DNA from: Nocardioides thalensis
Lineage (GTDB): Bacteria > Actinomycetota > Actinomycetes > Propionibacteriales > Nocardioidaceae
Direction: 5' to 3'
NCBI RefSeq assembly: GCF_013410655.1
Contig: NZ_JACCFP010000001.1
Coordinates: 2,131,501-2,195,500, forward strand
DNA length: 64,000 bases
Shown here: piece after piece, positions 35,157-42,429 of the stretch
Numbering within the stretch: position 1 is the first letter of the stretch
How the letters are laid out: every line of letters begins with the position of its first letter
Translations under genes and position numbers: made by a program
The notes under the pieces: generated by a model
The model's database searches: none
Seen by the model: the letters and a program-made list of their open reading frames with translations, nothing else
Told to the model about the DNA's origin: nothing

Positions 35157-35186
35157 TTGTCAGCGACACCAAAACCGAGTTAGGTT
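35157..35186 (+). promoter_or_regulatory. Sigma-70-like promoter of the sigma-CHAT operon
   Basis: TTGTCA at 35157-35162 and TAGGTT at 35181-35186 are separated by 18 bp. A start near 35193 would give a leader of about 137 bases, which contains a GGGACGC-N10-GCGTCCC hairpin at 35285-35308, just before the start codon. The operon therefore seems not to use the GGATCAA-type promoter itself. Confidence 0.45.
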
Positions 35187-35284
35187 CCCCTTCGACTCGA
35201 GGACCTGCGCCAGGGTCCGCCCGAATGCTCTCTCGGACGGAATTGGTCAAAGGCGATCACGAAAGGCGTGGGTTCTACTTTCTC

Positions 35285-35308
35285 GGGACGCTCGCCCCCT
35301 CGCGTCCC
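35285..35308 (+). promoter_or_regulatory. Leader hairpin before the sigma factor start
   Basis: GGGACGC and GCGTCCC pair around a ten-base loop and end 21 bases before the ATG at 35330. It may limit ribosome access or act in attenuation; neither is shown. Confidence 0.35.
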
Positions 35309-35329
35309 TACAAATTCATGGGGACCCAC

Positions 35330-35950
35330 ATGACCTCTCTCAGCGAGCGCCCGACTCGCCACCTGCAGCTCCATACCGAACCCGCCCCGCGAACCGCGGC
35401 GCGGTCGCCCCAGCCCGCCGGGCTGGTCTCCGACGCCGACCTGCTGCGGCGCTGCCGCCGCCGCGACGCGGACGCGTGGAACACCCTCGTCGGCCGCTAC
35501 GAGCGGCTCGTCTACACCGTCGCCCTGCGCAACGGCCTCAGCGCCGAGGACGCCGCCGACGTCACCCAGAGCACCTTCGTCGCCCTCGTCGACTCCCTCG
35601 ACCGGATCCGCGACGAGGAGAAGCTCCCGTCGTGGCTGATGACCGTCGCCCGCCGCCAGGCGTGGCGCACGCGCAACCTCAGCCGGCGCACGACCAGCCT
35701 CGACAACGACAACACCGTCGAGGGCACGATCGACCCGCTCGCCGACTGGGCGACGGTCACTACCCTCCACGACGCCCTCGCGACCCTGGGCGGCACCTGT
35801 CGCGAGCTCCTGCTCGCGCTCTACTTCGAGCCCGACGAGCCGAGCTACGCCGAGATCGCCGCGCGTTTCGGCCGCTCGATCGGCGGCATCGGCCCGCTCC
35901 GCGGCCGGTGCCTCGACAAGCTGCGGGTCCTGCTCGAGGACGAGTCATGA
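35330..35950 (+). CDS. ECF-type RNA polymerase sigma factor
   Basis: A 206-residue sigma-70 family protein with only regions 2 and 4. Region 2 (about 35-120) shows LLRRCRRRDADAWNTLVGRY, DVTQSTFVALVDSLDRI and LPSWLMTVARRQAWR; region 4 (about 145-200) shows the YAEIAARFGRSIGGIG helix-turn-helix. The ATG at 35330 is used; one at 35318 is also possible. The stop overlaps the next ATG (ATGA), and that gene overlaps the CHAT protease in the same way. It is the best candidate to read the GGATCAA/CACYAGT promoters downstream. Confidence 0.9.
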   Translation: MTSLSERPTRHLQLHTEPAPRTAARSPQPAGLVSDADLLRRCRRRDADAWNTLVGRYERLVYTVALRNGLSAEDAADVTQSTFVALVDSLDRIRDEEKLPSWLMTVARRQAWRTRNLSRRTTSLDNDNTVEGTIDPLADWATVTTLHDALATLGGTCRELLLALYFEPDEPSYAEIAARFGRSIGGIGPLRGRCLDKLRVLLEDES

Positions 35951-36549
35951 CCGCGCGCCCGTCGTTCACCGAGCTCGTCGACTGGGTCGAGGGCCGCCTC
36001 GTCCCCGAGCGTGCCGACGCCGTCACGGCGTACGTCGACACCGCCGACCCCGAGACCGCCGACGCCGTGGAGTGGATCCGCGACTTCCACCACCACGCCC
36101 GCTCGATGCCGCTCGAGCAGCCGCCGGCCGAGCTCAGTGCCCGCCTGCGCAGCGTCTTCACCGGACTGCACGAGCCCCAGCGCGACGACGACTGGTCCGA
36201 GGCCTCGCTGCTCTACGACACCCGGCTCGGCATGGCCGCTGCCGGCGTGCGCTCGGCCGACGACGACGGGGTCCACCTCGCGTTCGACAGCGAGCTGGGG
36301 CGGTTCGTCCTCGACGCGGTCCCGGCCGGCTCCGGTGAGGTCGACGTCCAGGGCATGGTCGCGCTCGCCGACAGCGAGCGCTCCGGCATCGATCTCGCGT
36401 TCCTCGAGCGCGGCACCCTCCGCCGGGCGGCCCACGCCACGGCGGACGGCCGGTTCGACGTACGCGGGGTGCCCACCGGGGTGGACGAGCTGTGGCTCAG
36501 CTCCGGCGGCACCCGGGTGAGGGCGGTCCTCGACCTACGCAGCACATGA
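35947..36549 (+). CDS. Unknown protein between sigma factor and CHAT protease
   Basis: A 200-residue soluble protein. The N-terminal 55 residues (FTELVDWVEGRLVPERADAV, ending DFHHHARSM) resemble in helix layout the N-terminus of anti-sigma factors but lack the zinc-finger cysteines. Residues about 80-200 are beta-rich with no family I recognise. It is coupled on both sides by ATGA overlaps. From position I infer an anti-sigma or adaptor and possible protease substrate, like Csx30 in type III-E CRISPR systems; no sequence similarity to Csx30 is claimed. Confidence 0.75.
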   Translation: MTARPSFTELVDWVEGRLVPERADAVTAYVDTADPETADAVEWIRDFHHHARSMPLEQPPAELSARLRSVFTGLHEPQRDDDWSEASLLYDTRLGMAAAGVRSADDDGVHLAFDSELGRFVLDAVPAGSGEVDVQGMVALADSERSGIDLAFLERGTLRRAAHATADGRFDVRGVPTGVDELWLSSGGTRVRAVLDLRST

Positions 36550-39158
36550 CCTGCGGCGTCTCGGAACACGACCCCGCCATGACCGCCGACACCGACGTCG
36601 ACACCCTGATCGAGGACGCGGCGGCCTGGATGCGCCGCGACACCGACCGCTCCGCCGAGCTGCTCGACCGGGCGGACTCGGTGCTCGACGGGCAGCGCGA
36701 CCTGGGCCGCGCTGCGAAGGTCAGCGAGATACGCGGTGCCATCGCGCTCCGTCGCGGCGAGCTCGGCGTCGCGGCCACGGCGTACCGGCTGGCACGCCGC
36801 AACTGGCTGGCGATGGGCCGGCGGCTCGAGGCCCTCGGCGCGGCGCTCGCGGGCGCCAAGGTGCAGCTGCTCCTCGGCGAGTTCGAGGCGGGGGAGGCCG
36901 CCGTCGTCCGGGTTCAGGCGCAGCTGCGCCACGAGCCCCACCAGGACCGGCGCGTCGCCCAGCTCCAGGCCGATGTGCACCGCCAGCTCGGTGACGCGCT
37001 CGCCGGGCGCGGGCGGATCGCGGAGGCGAACCGGCACTACGACACCGCCGGCAACCTCTTCGCGGCGCTGGGCGACGTCTCGGGGATGGCCGGTGTGGCC
37101 CGTCATCGCGGGCTGGCCGCCCTGGACGCCGGCCTGACGCACAACGCGCTGCTCGCGCTCGCCGATGCCCGCGCGAAGCTCCTGTCGGTGGGGGAGGAAC
37201 GGCCGGCCGCGATCGCCGCGTTGATCATGGCGGAGGGGCTGGCGACGTCGGGCCAGGCGGCGCGCGCCCTCGAGGTGGTCGACTGCGTCGAGCCCGAGCT
37301 CGCCCACAGCGCGTGGGCCGCGGGGCTCACCGCGCTGGTCCGCGCCAACGCGCTGCTCCGCCTCGGCTCGCCCGCGGAGTCGCACGCGGCGGCGCGCGAG
37401 GCCGAGCAGGTGTTCACCGGGCTCGGCGCCATCGAGTACTCCGCGCGAGCTGCGCTCGCCTGTGCCCGCGCCCTCCTGCGCTGGGGGAGGCTCGACGCGG
37501 CGGCGAGCGACCTGAGCGTGGCCGAACGCCTGTTCCTCGAGTGCGGGAGCACCCTGATGCTCGCCCGGACCTGGCTTGTCAGAGCGGAGCTCGCGGTGGC
37601 GGCGGGGGACCCGGACACCGCCCGTGCCGCGTGTCGCCGGGTGCTCGACGTGCCTGTCGACGACACCGCGCCGTCCCTCGGCGTCCACGCCCGGCTGGTC
37701 GCAGCGCGGGCAGGTGAGCCCGACGAGGCCAGGGCGCTGCTCGACGACGCCGCCGACCTCGCCGCCCGCAGTGGACTGCCGGAGCTGCGGGTCGACGTGC
37801 TGCTCGCCGTCGCCCGGCTCCAGCGGCGGCTGGGCCAGCTCGACGAGGCGATCGAGTCGCTCCGACGTGCGCTCGCGGAGGAGCGGGTGTGGCAGGCCGG
37901 CATGGACGGCCAGGCGCACGGCTCCCCGTCGGCGATCGTCGCCGAGACCACCGACGAGCTGATCGGGCTCCTCCTGGAGCGCAACGACCACGCCGGCCGG
38001 GTCGAGGCGTGGCAGCGCGCCCGCCGCGCCAAGTCCCGCCCGGCCGGACCGGCCGCCGTGCGCACCGGCGCCGGGCATCCGGCGCCCCACGGCGATCGCC
38101 TCGCGCGTCTCCTCGACGACGTCGGGCGGAACGCCTGGGCGACGTGGGAGCCGGCGCCGGAGCAGCCCTTGCCCGAGGTGCCGTGGGAGACGCTGATCGA
38201 CTACTACGTGAGCGGCGACGACATCCTCGTGTTCGTCCTCCGCGACGGCATGATCGACGCCCGCGCGCTGCCGGACGCGGCGCCCGAGACCTCGCGGCTG
38301 GTCCGCGCCTGGCAGCAGGAGTGCCGCCTGATGGCGGCCGGAGTCGGCGCGACGGGAGCGGCGATGGCCTCCTCGCCGTCGCTCGAGGGTCTGTACGACG
38401 TGCTGGTCGCACCGGTCGCAGACCTGCTCTCCGACCTCGAGGAGGACCTGGGGTTCCTGGGCCATCGCCACCTGCACGCGATCCCGTTCGACGCGCTGCT
38501 CGACGCGGGCGCGCCCTGGGGCGACCGGCTCGCCCGCCGGACCACGCCCGTGCACCGCGAGACCCAGCAAGGCGGAGGTGCCGACCTGGCCACCCTCGTC
38601 CTGGCGGTCCCGGACGACAACGCACCGCTGATCACGGCGGAGGCCGAGATGATCTTCCGCGCGCTGCCGCGGGCGGAGATCCTCATCGGCGCCGAGGCGA
38701 CCAGCTCCGAGCTCGCCCTGCGGGCACGTGCCGCGGACGTCGTGCACCTCGCCTGCCACGGGGTGTTCCGCCTCGAGAACCCACTGGCCTCCGCGCTCCG
38801 GCTCGGGGACGGCTGGCTGGAGGCCCGGGACATCATCGGTGGCTCGATCGACCTCGGCGGCGCGGTCGTCGTGCTCAGCGCCTGCGGGTCCGGCCTGTCG
38901 CCCGACTACGCCTCGGCACCTGTCGGGCTCGCCCCGGCGTGCCTCGAAGCCGGCGCCAGTGGCGTCGTCGCGGCGCTGTGGGTGGTGGACGACGCGGTGA
39001 CCCTCGAGCTGATGACGTCCTTCTACCGCGCGCTCGCCCAGGGGGACACGGCCGAGTCGGCCCTCCGTCAGGCGCGCCGCCACGTCGCGAGGCGCCATCC
39101 GCATCCCTACTACTGGGCCGCGTTCCGCTACATCGGGGCGAGCACGGCGGCCAGCTGA
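36546..39158 (+). CDS. TPR-CHAT caspase-like protease
   Basis: An 870-residue protein. Residues about 25-520 are Ala/Leu/Arg-rich helical pairs (TPR-like); about 555-868 form a CHAT domain of the caspase/separase clan with the dyad His738 in HLACHG and Cys780 in VVLSACGSG. The end, YYWAAFRYIG, is typical of CHAT. The start is the ATG overlapping the previous stop; ATG at 36579 is an alternative. Coupled to a sigma factor, it probably controls it by proteolysis of a partner. No signal peptide or membrane span. Confidence 0.9.
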   Translation: MTCGVSEHDPAMTADTDVDTLIEDAAAWMRRDTDRSAELLDRADSVLDGQRDLGRAAKVSEIRGAIALRRGELGVAATAYRLARRNWLAMGRRLEALGAALAGAKVQLLLGEFEAGEAAVVRVQAQLRHEPHQDRRVAQLQADVHRQLGDALAGRGRIAEANRHYDTAGNLFAALGDVSGMAGVARHRGLAALDAGLTHNALLALADARAKLLSVGEERPAAIAALIMAEGLATSGQAARALEVVDCVEPELAHSAWAAGLTALVRANALLRLGSPAESHAAAREAEQVFTGLGAIEYSARAALACARALLRWGRLDAAASDLSVAERLFLECGSTLMLARTWLVRAELAVAAGDPDTARAACRRVLDVPVDDTAPSLGVHARLVAARAGEPDEARALLDDAADLAARSGLPELRVDVLLAVARLQRRLGQLDEAIESLRRALAEERVWQAGMDGQAHGSPSAIVAETTDELIGLLLERNDHAGRVEAWQRARRAKSRPAGPAAVRTGAGHPAPHGDRLARLLDDVGRNAWATWEPAPEQPLPEVPWETLIDYYVSGDDILVFVLRDGMIDARALPDAAPETSRLVRAWQQECRLMAAGVGATGAAMASSPSLEGLYDVLVAPVADLLSDLEEDLGFLGHRHLHAIPFDALLDAGAPWGDRLARRTTPVHRETQQGGGADLATLVLAVPDDNAPLITAEAEMIFRALPRAEILIGAEATSSELALRARAADVVHLACHGVFRLENPLASALRLGDGWLEARDIIGGSIDLGGAVVVLSACGSGLSPDYASAPVGLAPACLEAGASGVVAALWVVDDAVTLELMTSFYRALAQGDTAESALRQARRHVARRHPHPYYWAAFRYIGASTAAS

Positions 39159-39165
39159 CCCGGGA

Positions 39166-39193
39166 GGGCAGTTCCTCGACGGAAGTCCTGCCC
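39166..39193 (+). terminator. Hairpin after the CHAT gene
   Basis: GGGCAG-TTCC and GGAA-GTC-CTGCCC pair around TCGAC eight bases after the CHAT stop and just before the GGATCAA promoter at 39199. A terminator for the sigma-CHAT operon is likely. Confidence 0.5.
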
Positions 39194-39198
39194 CTCGC

Positions 39199-39233
39199 GG
39201 ATCAAACCGGGGCCCGCCGCGCACCAGTAGGCC
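39199..39233 (+). promoter_or_regulatory. Shared promoter motif, copy 1
   Basis: GGATCAA (39199-39205), 16 bp, CACCAGT (39222-39228), five bases (AGGCC), then ATG at 39234. The -10-like element lacks the TA of the ordinary boxes in this window. The same layout recurs before 39740, 44041 and 54094. A leaderless message is implied. Confidence 0.7.
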
Positions 39234-39665
39234 ATGACTTCCGAGCCGTCGGACGGCGACCAGGCCCCCTGGCCGCCGAGCTTCCCGCACCTCGAGATCG
39301 ACCAGCTGATCGACCGGCTCGAGAACGGCCGGACCCTGGACAGCGCTGACGCCTACCGTCTGCTCGCCCTGGTCGCGCAGGAGGCGCAGCGGCTGCGCGC
39401 GACCGCCGTACGCCTGGCGACGGCGAAGCTGTCCGAGGCCGACCGCGAGGCGCGGCGCATCGTCGCCGACGCGCTCGGGCACGCCGACGAGATGCGCGAC
39501 GTCGGGCTGACCGTCCTCAACACCCGCCTGGACGAGGGGGAGCGGCTGCTGTCGACGATGCGCGAGGCCTTCAAGGTCGAACGACGCTCCTCCGACCTGG
39601 CGCGGTCCGAGGAGCGCCGCAGCTGGGCGTTCAGCCCGCTCAGCGACGACGAGGACGACGAGTGA
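39234..39665 (+). CDS. Coiled-coil protein, DivIVA-like character
   Basis: A 143-residue soluble protein. After a Pro-rich start (WPPSFPHLEIDQLIDRLENG), residues about 40-115 form a continuous charged helix (QEAQRLRATAVRLATAKLSE and on) likely to be a coiled coil; the tail is acidic (SDDEDDE). It resembles DivIVA/Wag31-type scaffold proteins in layout but no definite family is claimed. It is expressed from motif copy 1 and precedes the second coiled-coil gene and the GTPase pair, suggesting a scaffold for membrane-associated GTPases. Confidence 0.75.
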   Translation: MTSEPSDGDQAPWPPSFPHLEIDQLIDRLENGRTLDSADAYRLLALVAQEAQRLRATAVRLATAKLSEADREARRIVADALGHADEMRDVGLTVLNTRLDEGERLLSTMREAFKVERRSSDLARSEERRSWAFSPLSDDEDDE

Positions 39666-39705
39666 GCGCGGTGATCGGGTCCGGGCACATTTCTTCGACC
39701 GTCGC

Positions 39706-39739
39706 GGATCAACCCGCCCCGCCATCGCACTAGTTGGAC
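39706..39739 (+). promoter_or_regulatory. Shared promoter motif, copy 2
   Basis: GGATCAA (39706-39712), 15 bp, CACTAGT (39728-39734), five bases (TGGAC), then ATG at 39740. It precedes the second coiled-coil gene and the two GTPase genes. Confidence 0.7.
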
Positions 39740-40705
39740 ATGTTCAGTCGCCCCGGTCCCGAAACCGAAGATGAGCAGCAGGCTGCCGGCTCCGGCACCA
39801 GCGAGCCGCCGCGCGCCGACGCGGCGCGCGTCTTCGACCAGGTCCTGACCGACCTCCAGCCGCCGAGCGCCTCGGCCGGGCTGCCCGACGTGAAGGACGT
39901 CACCGCGTCGGCGACCGAGCACGCCGCGACCCTGCGGGCGACGCGGGACGCACACGCCGAGGCGCAGGAGATGCTCTCCGTGGCCACCGCGGCTCGCAAG
40001 GCGGCCACCGAGGAGGCAGAGCGCCTGGTCCTCGAGGCCCGGGACGCCGCCGACCGCACCCGCCAGGAGCTCGCCGGCTGGGCAGCCGCCCAGCGTGCCA
40101 AGGTCGACGCCCTGGCCGCCGACCTCGCGGAGTCGGCGAGCCGCGACGCGGACGCCATCCGGGCCGAGGCGCTGCGGACCTCCATGGCCGAGGCCGAGGA
40201 GACCGCCCGTGCCTACGTCGCCGAAGCAGCCGAGCGTGCGCAGCAGGACGGGGAGGCCATCCGGGCCGAGGCCCGATCGGTGCTGCACCGCGCCACGGAG
40301 CTGAGCCGGACGGCAGCTGAGGCGATGGCCGACCTCGCAGCGGGCGTCGCCGCCGTGATGGAGCGGGTCGAGTCCACCCGCGCGGCGATGGACCAGCTCC
40401 TCTCCGAGAACCCGGCGCCGGAGGGCGCGGCGGAGCAGCTCGACGGCACTGCGGACGACGTCGCCGCGGACTCCGACGCCGCGGAGGACGACCAGGCCGA
40501 CGGCGACGCAGCCACCGACGTAACCACCGCCGCGGACGACGCGGGGACCGACGATCCCGACGGCGACAGCACCATGGCCGACGGCGAGGACGCCGAAGAG
40601 TACGCCGACGAGGGCGCCGACCCAGTCGCGTCGACGACCGCGCCCGAGCGCGCCGACCGCCAGCTCGGCTCGATGTTCCGCCGGCACGGGCAGCGTGGCG
40701 AGTGA
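39740..40705 (+). CDS. Long coiled-coil protein with acidic tail
   Basis: A 321-residue protein. Residues about 55-215 are an Ala/Glu/Arg-rich unbroken helix (EAERLVLEARDAADRTRQEL is typical) likely to be a coiled coil; about 215-295 is an Asp/Glu/Ala disordered tail, and the last residues are basic (LGSMFRRHGQRGE). The ATG at 39740 fits the promoter spacing; TTG at 39734 would add two residues. No family with known function is recognised. It lies first in the operon with the two GTPases, so a scaffold or linker role is likely. Confidence 0.75.
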   Translation: MFSRPGPETEDEQQAAGSGTSEPPRADAARVFDQVLTDLQPPSASAGLPDVKDVTASATEHAATLRATRDAHAEAQEMLSVATAARKAATEEAERLVLEARDAADRTRQELAGWAAAQRAKVDALAADLAESASRDADAIRAEALRTSMAEAEETARAYVAEAAERAQQDGEAIRAEARSVLHRATELSRTAAEAMADLAAGVAAVMERVESTRAAMDQLLSENPAPEGAAEQLDGTADDVAADSDAAEDDQADGDAATDVTTAADDAGTDDPDGDSTMADGEDAEEYADEGADPVASTTAPERADRQLGSMFRRHGQRGE

Positions 40706-42428
40706 CCACCCCGCGGCACGCGCACCCGGACCGCGAGGGTCCGGCGTGAGCACGGTGCCGGTGGCCCGACCCCGCCGCTCCGGCGCGCGGTCGCTCGCGC
40801 GCGACCTCTCGTCCTCGGTCGTCAGGCTGCATGCCGCCTTCGAGGCGGCGGCGCTCCCGCTCGACCTGTCGTCCATCAGCACCGTCCGCGAGGAGCGCGG
40901 CCGGGTGATCGCGCAGGTCGACGACTACGTGCTCCCACGTCTCGCCGGGCTCGACGGCCCGGCGCTCGTCGTCGTCGGTGGTCCCACCGGCGCCGGCAAG
41001 TCCACGCTCGTCAACAGCCTGACGGGCCAGCGGGTCACGACCCCGGGTCTCCTCCGGCCGACGACCCGCTCACCGGTGCTGGCGCACCACCCCGCGGACC
41101 GCGAGTGGTTCGGGCCCGACCGGGTGCTTCCCTCCCTCGACCGGGTCGACCGGCCCACGACGTCCCGGGACGCGCTCCAGCTCGTCGAGACGACCGCAGT
41201 GCCGCGCGGTGTCGCGCTGCTCGACGCCCCCGACTTCGACTCCATCGACGACGCCAACCGCGAGCTGGCGACGAAGCTCCTCGCAGCCGCGGACCTGCTG
41301 CTGTTCGTGACCTCGGCTGCGCGCTACTCCGACCAGGTGCCGTGGCTTCAGCTCTCGCTGGCGCTCGAGCGGCAGACCACCGTCGCCGTCGTCATGAACC
41401 GCGTGCCCGCGGACGACATGGCGACGGTGTCCTCCCACCTCGCCACGATGCTGCGCGCGACCGCCGTACCGGCCGACCAGATGTTCTTCGTCGAGGAGGG
41501 TGTCGTCGACGGACAGGGCATCCTGCCCGCGCACCACCTCACCGGTCTGCGGCGCTGGCTCGACGCTCTCGCTGCCGACAGCGCCGCCCGCTCGGCTGCT
41601 GTCCGCCACAGCGTCCGGGGCGCGATCCGGCGCGCGGTCGCCGCCGCGCCGTCCGTCGCGGAGGCGGCGACCCTCCAGGTGCAGGCGGTGAGCGAGCTGC
41701 TCGCCGTCGCCGACCGGGTCTACGCCGGCACTGCCGACGCGCTGCGTGGCGCGCTGGCTGACGGCACCTTGGTCCGCGGTGACCTGGTCGCACAGTGGCT
41801 CGACCTCGTCGGCGACCTCGACCCGGCGACGGCGCCGGACCTGGTGACCGACCTACGTCGCCGGCTCCCCGGCAGGGACGCGGACCGAGCGGCCCGGGTC
41901 GACCGGCTGGGGGTCGCCCTCGACATCGCCCTCGAGACGCTGCTCGTCGACCACGCCGCCCAGGCCGCCGAGGCGGCCAGCACCGAGCTGAAGGCGACCG
42001 CCCACGGCAGCGCCCTGCTCGACTGGAGCACCGACGACCTGACCCGCCCCGGACGCGGCCTCGCCTCGCAGGCGCGCAAGGTCATCCGCGCATGGCGCCA
42101 GCGGTTCGCCGCCCGCGTCGCGCTCGAGCTCGGCACCGACCCGGCGGCGGACGTCGAGCGGGACATGCTCGCCATCGCGCTGGTGCTGCGCGCCGCGTCC
42201 GCCCGCGACGGCCACCGGCCCGACGAGCCGGACGACGTCACGACCCTCGTCGACGCGGCCCGCGACGGCCTCGTACGCGCACTGACCGCGCTGCTTGCAG
42301 AGGACCGCGACCGGTACCTCCAGCCGGTGCTCGAGTGGAACCTCGCGCCGGACGCACCCGCGCGGTTGCGCGCCGCCGCGGACGACGCCGCCCGGACGCT
42401 CGCCCAGCACGAGAGGCAAGGAGCCTGA
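40695..42428 (+). CDS. Dynamin-like GTPase, first of pair
   Basis: A 577-residue P-loop GTPase. Walker A GGPTGAGKSTLVNSLTG is at about residues 95-111, the switch-I Thr lies in RPTTRSP, and DAPDFDSID replaces the usual DxxG with a phospho-loop Asp. Long helical regions follow. It resembles the DynA/DynB dynamin-like and YfjP families found in pairs in actinobacteria, where they help FtsZ-ring stability in Streptomyces. The GTG at 40695 overlaps the previous gene; GTG at 40746, with GAGGG upstream, is an equal alternative. Confidence 0.82.
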   Translation: MASDHPAARAPGPRGSGVSTVPVARPRRSGARSLARDLSSSVVRLHAAFEAAALPLDLSSISTVREERGRVIAQVDDYVLPRLAGLDGPALVVVGGPTGAGKSTLVNSLTGQRVTTPGLLRPTTRSPVLAHHPADREWFGPDRVLPSLDRVDRPTTSRDALQLVETTAVPRGVALLDAPDFDSIDDANRELATKLLAAADLLLFVTSAARYSDQVPWLQLSLALERQTTVAVVMNRVPADDMATVSSHLATMLRATAVPADQMFFVEEGVVDGQGILPAHHLTGLRRWLDALAADSAARSAAVRHSVRGAIRRAVAAAPSVAEAATLQVQAVSELLAVADRVYAGTADALRGALADGTLVRGDLVAQWLDLVGDLDPATAPDLVTDLRRRLPGRDADRAARVDRLGVALDIALETLLVDHAAQAAEAASTELKATAHGSALLDWSTDDLTRPGRGLASQARKVIRAWRQRFAARVALELGTDPAADVERDMLAIALVLRAASARDGHRPDEPDDVTTLVDAARDGLVRALTALLAEDRDRYLQPVLEWNLAPDAPARLRAAADDAARTLAQHERQGA

Positions 42429-42429
42429 G

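Larger units (their letters stand above)
34800..35329. other. 530-bp gap with dyads and promoter-like boxes
   Basis: This gap between the exported-peptide gene and the sigma operon is visibly less GC-rich than its surroundings. It holds TTGACG at 34838-34843 on the plus strand, a 13-bp perfect hairpin at 35006-35040, an 8-bp dyad at 35116-35132, a sigma-70-like promoter at 35157-35186 and a leader hairpin at 35285-35308. An open frame at 34889-35149 does not look coding. Confidence 0.6.

Noticed and set aside
35330..39158. A true type III-E CRISPR (Craspase) system
   Set aside because: The similarity is in architecture only. No gRAMP effector, Cas gene or repeat array is present in the window.
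36213..39725. 1170-codon minus-strand frame opposite the CHAT gene
   Set aside because: No recognisable domain, shadow composition, and the plus-strand frame has a complete CHAT dyad and TPR-like repeats.
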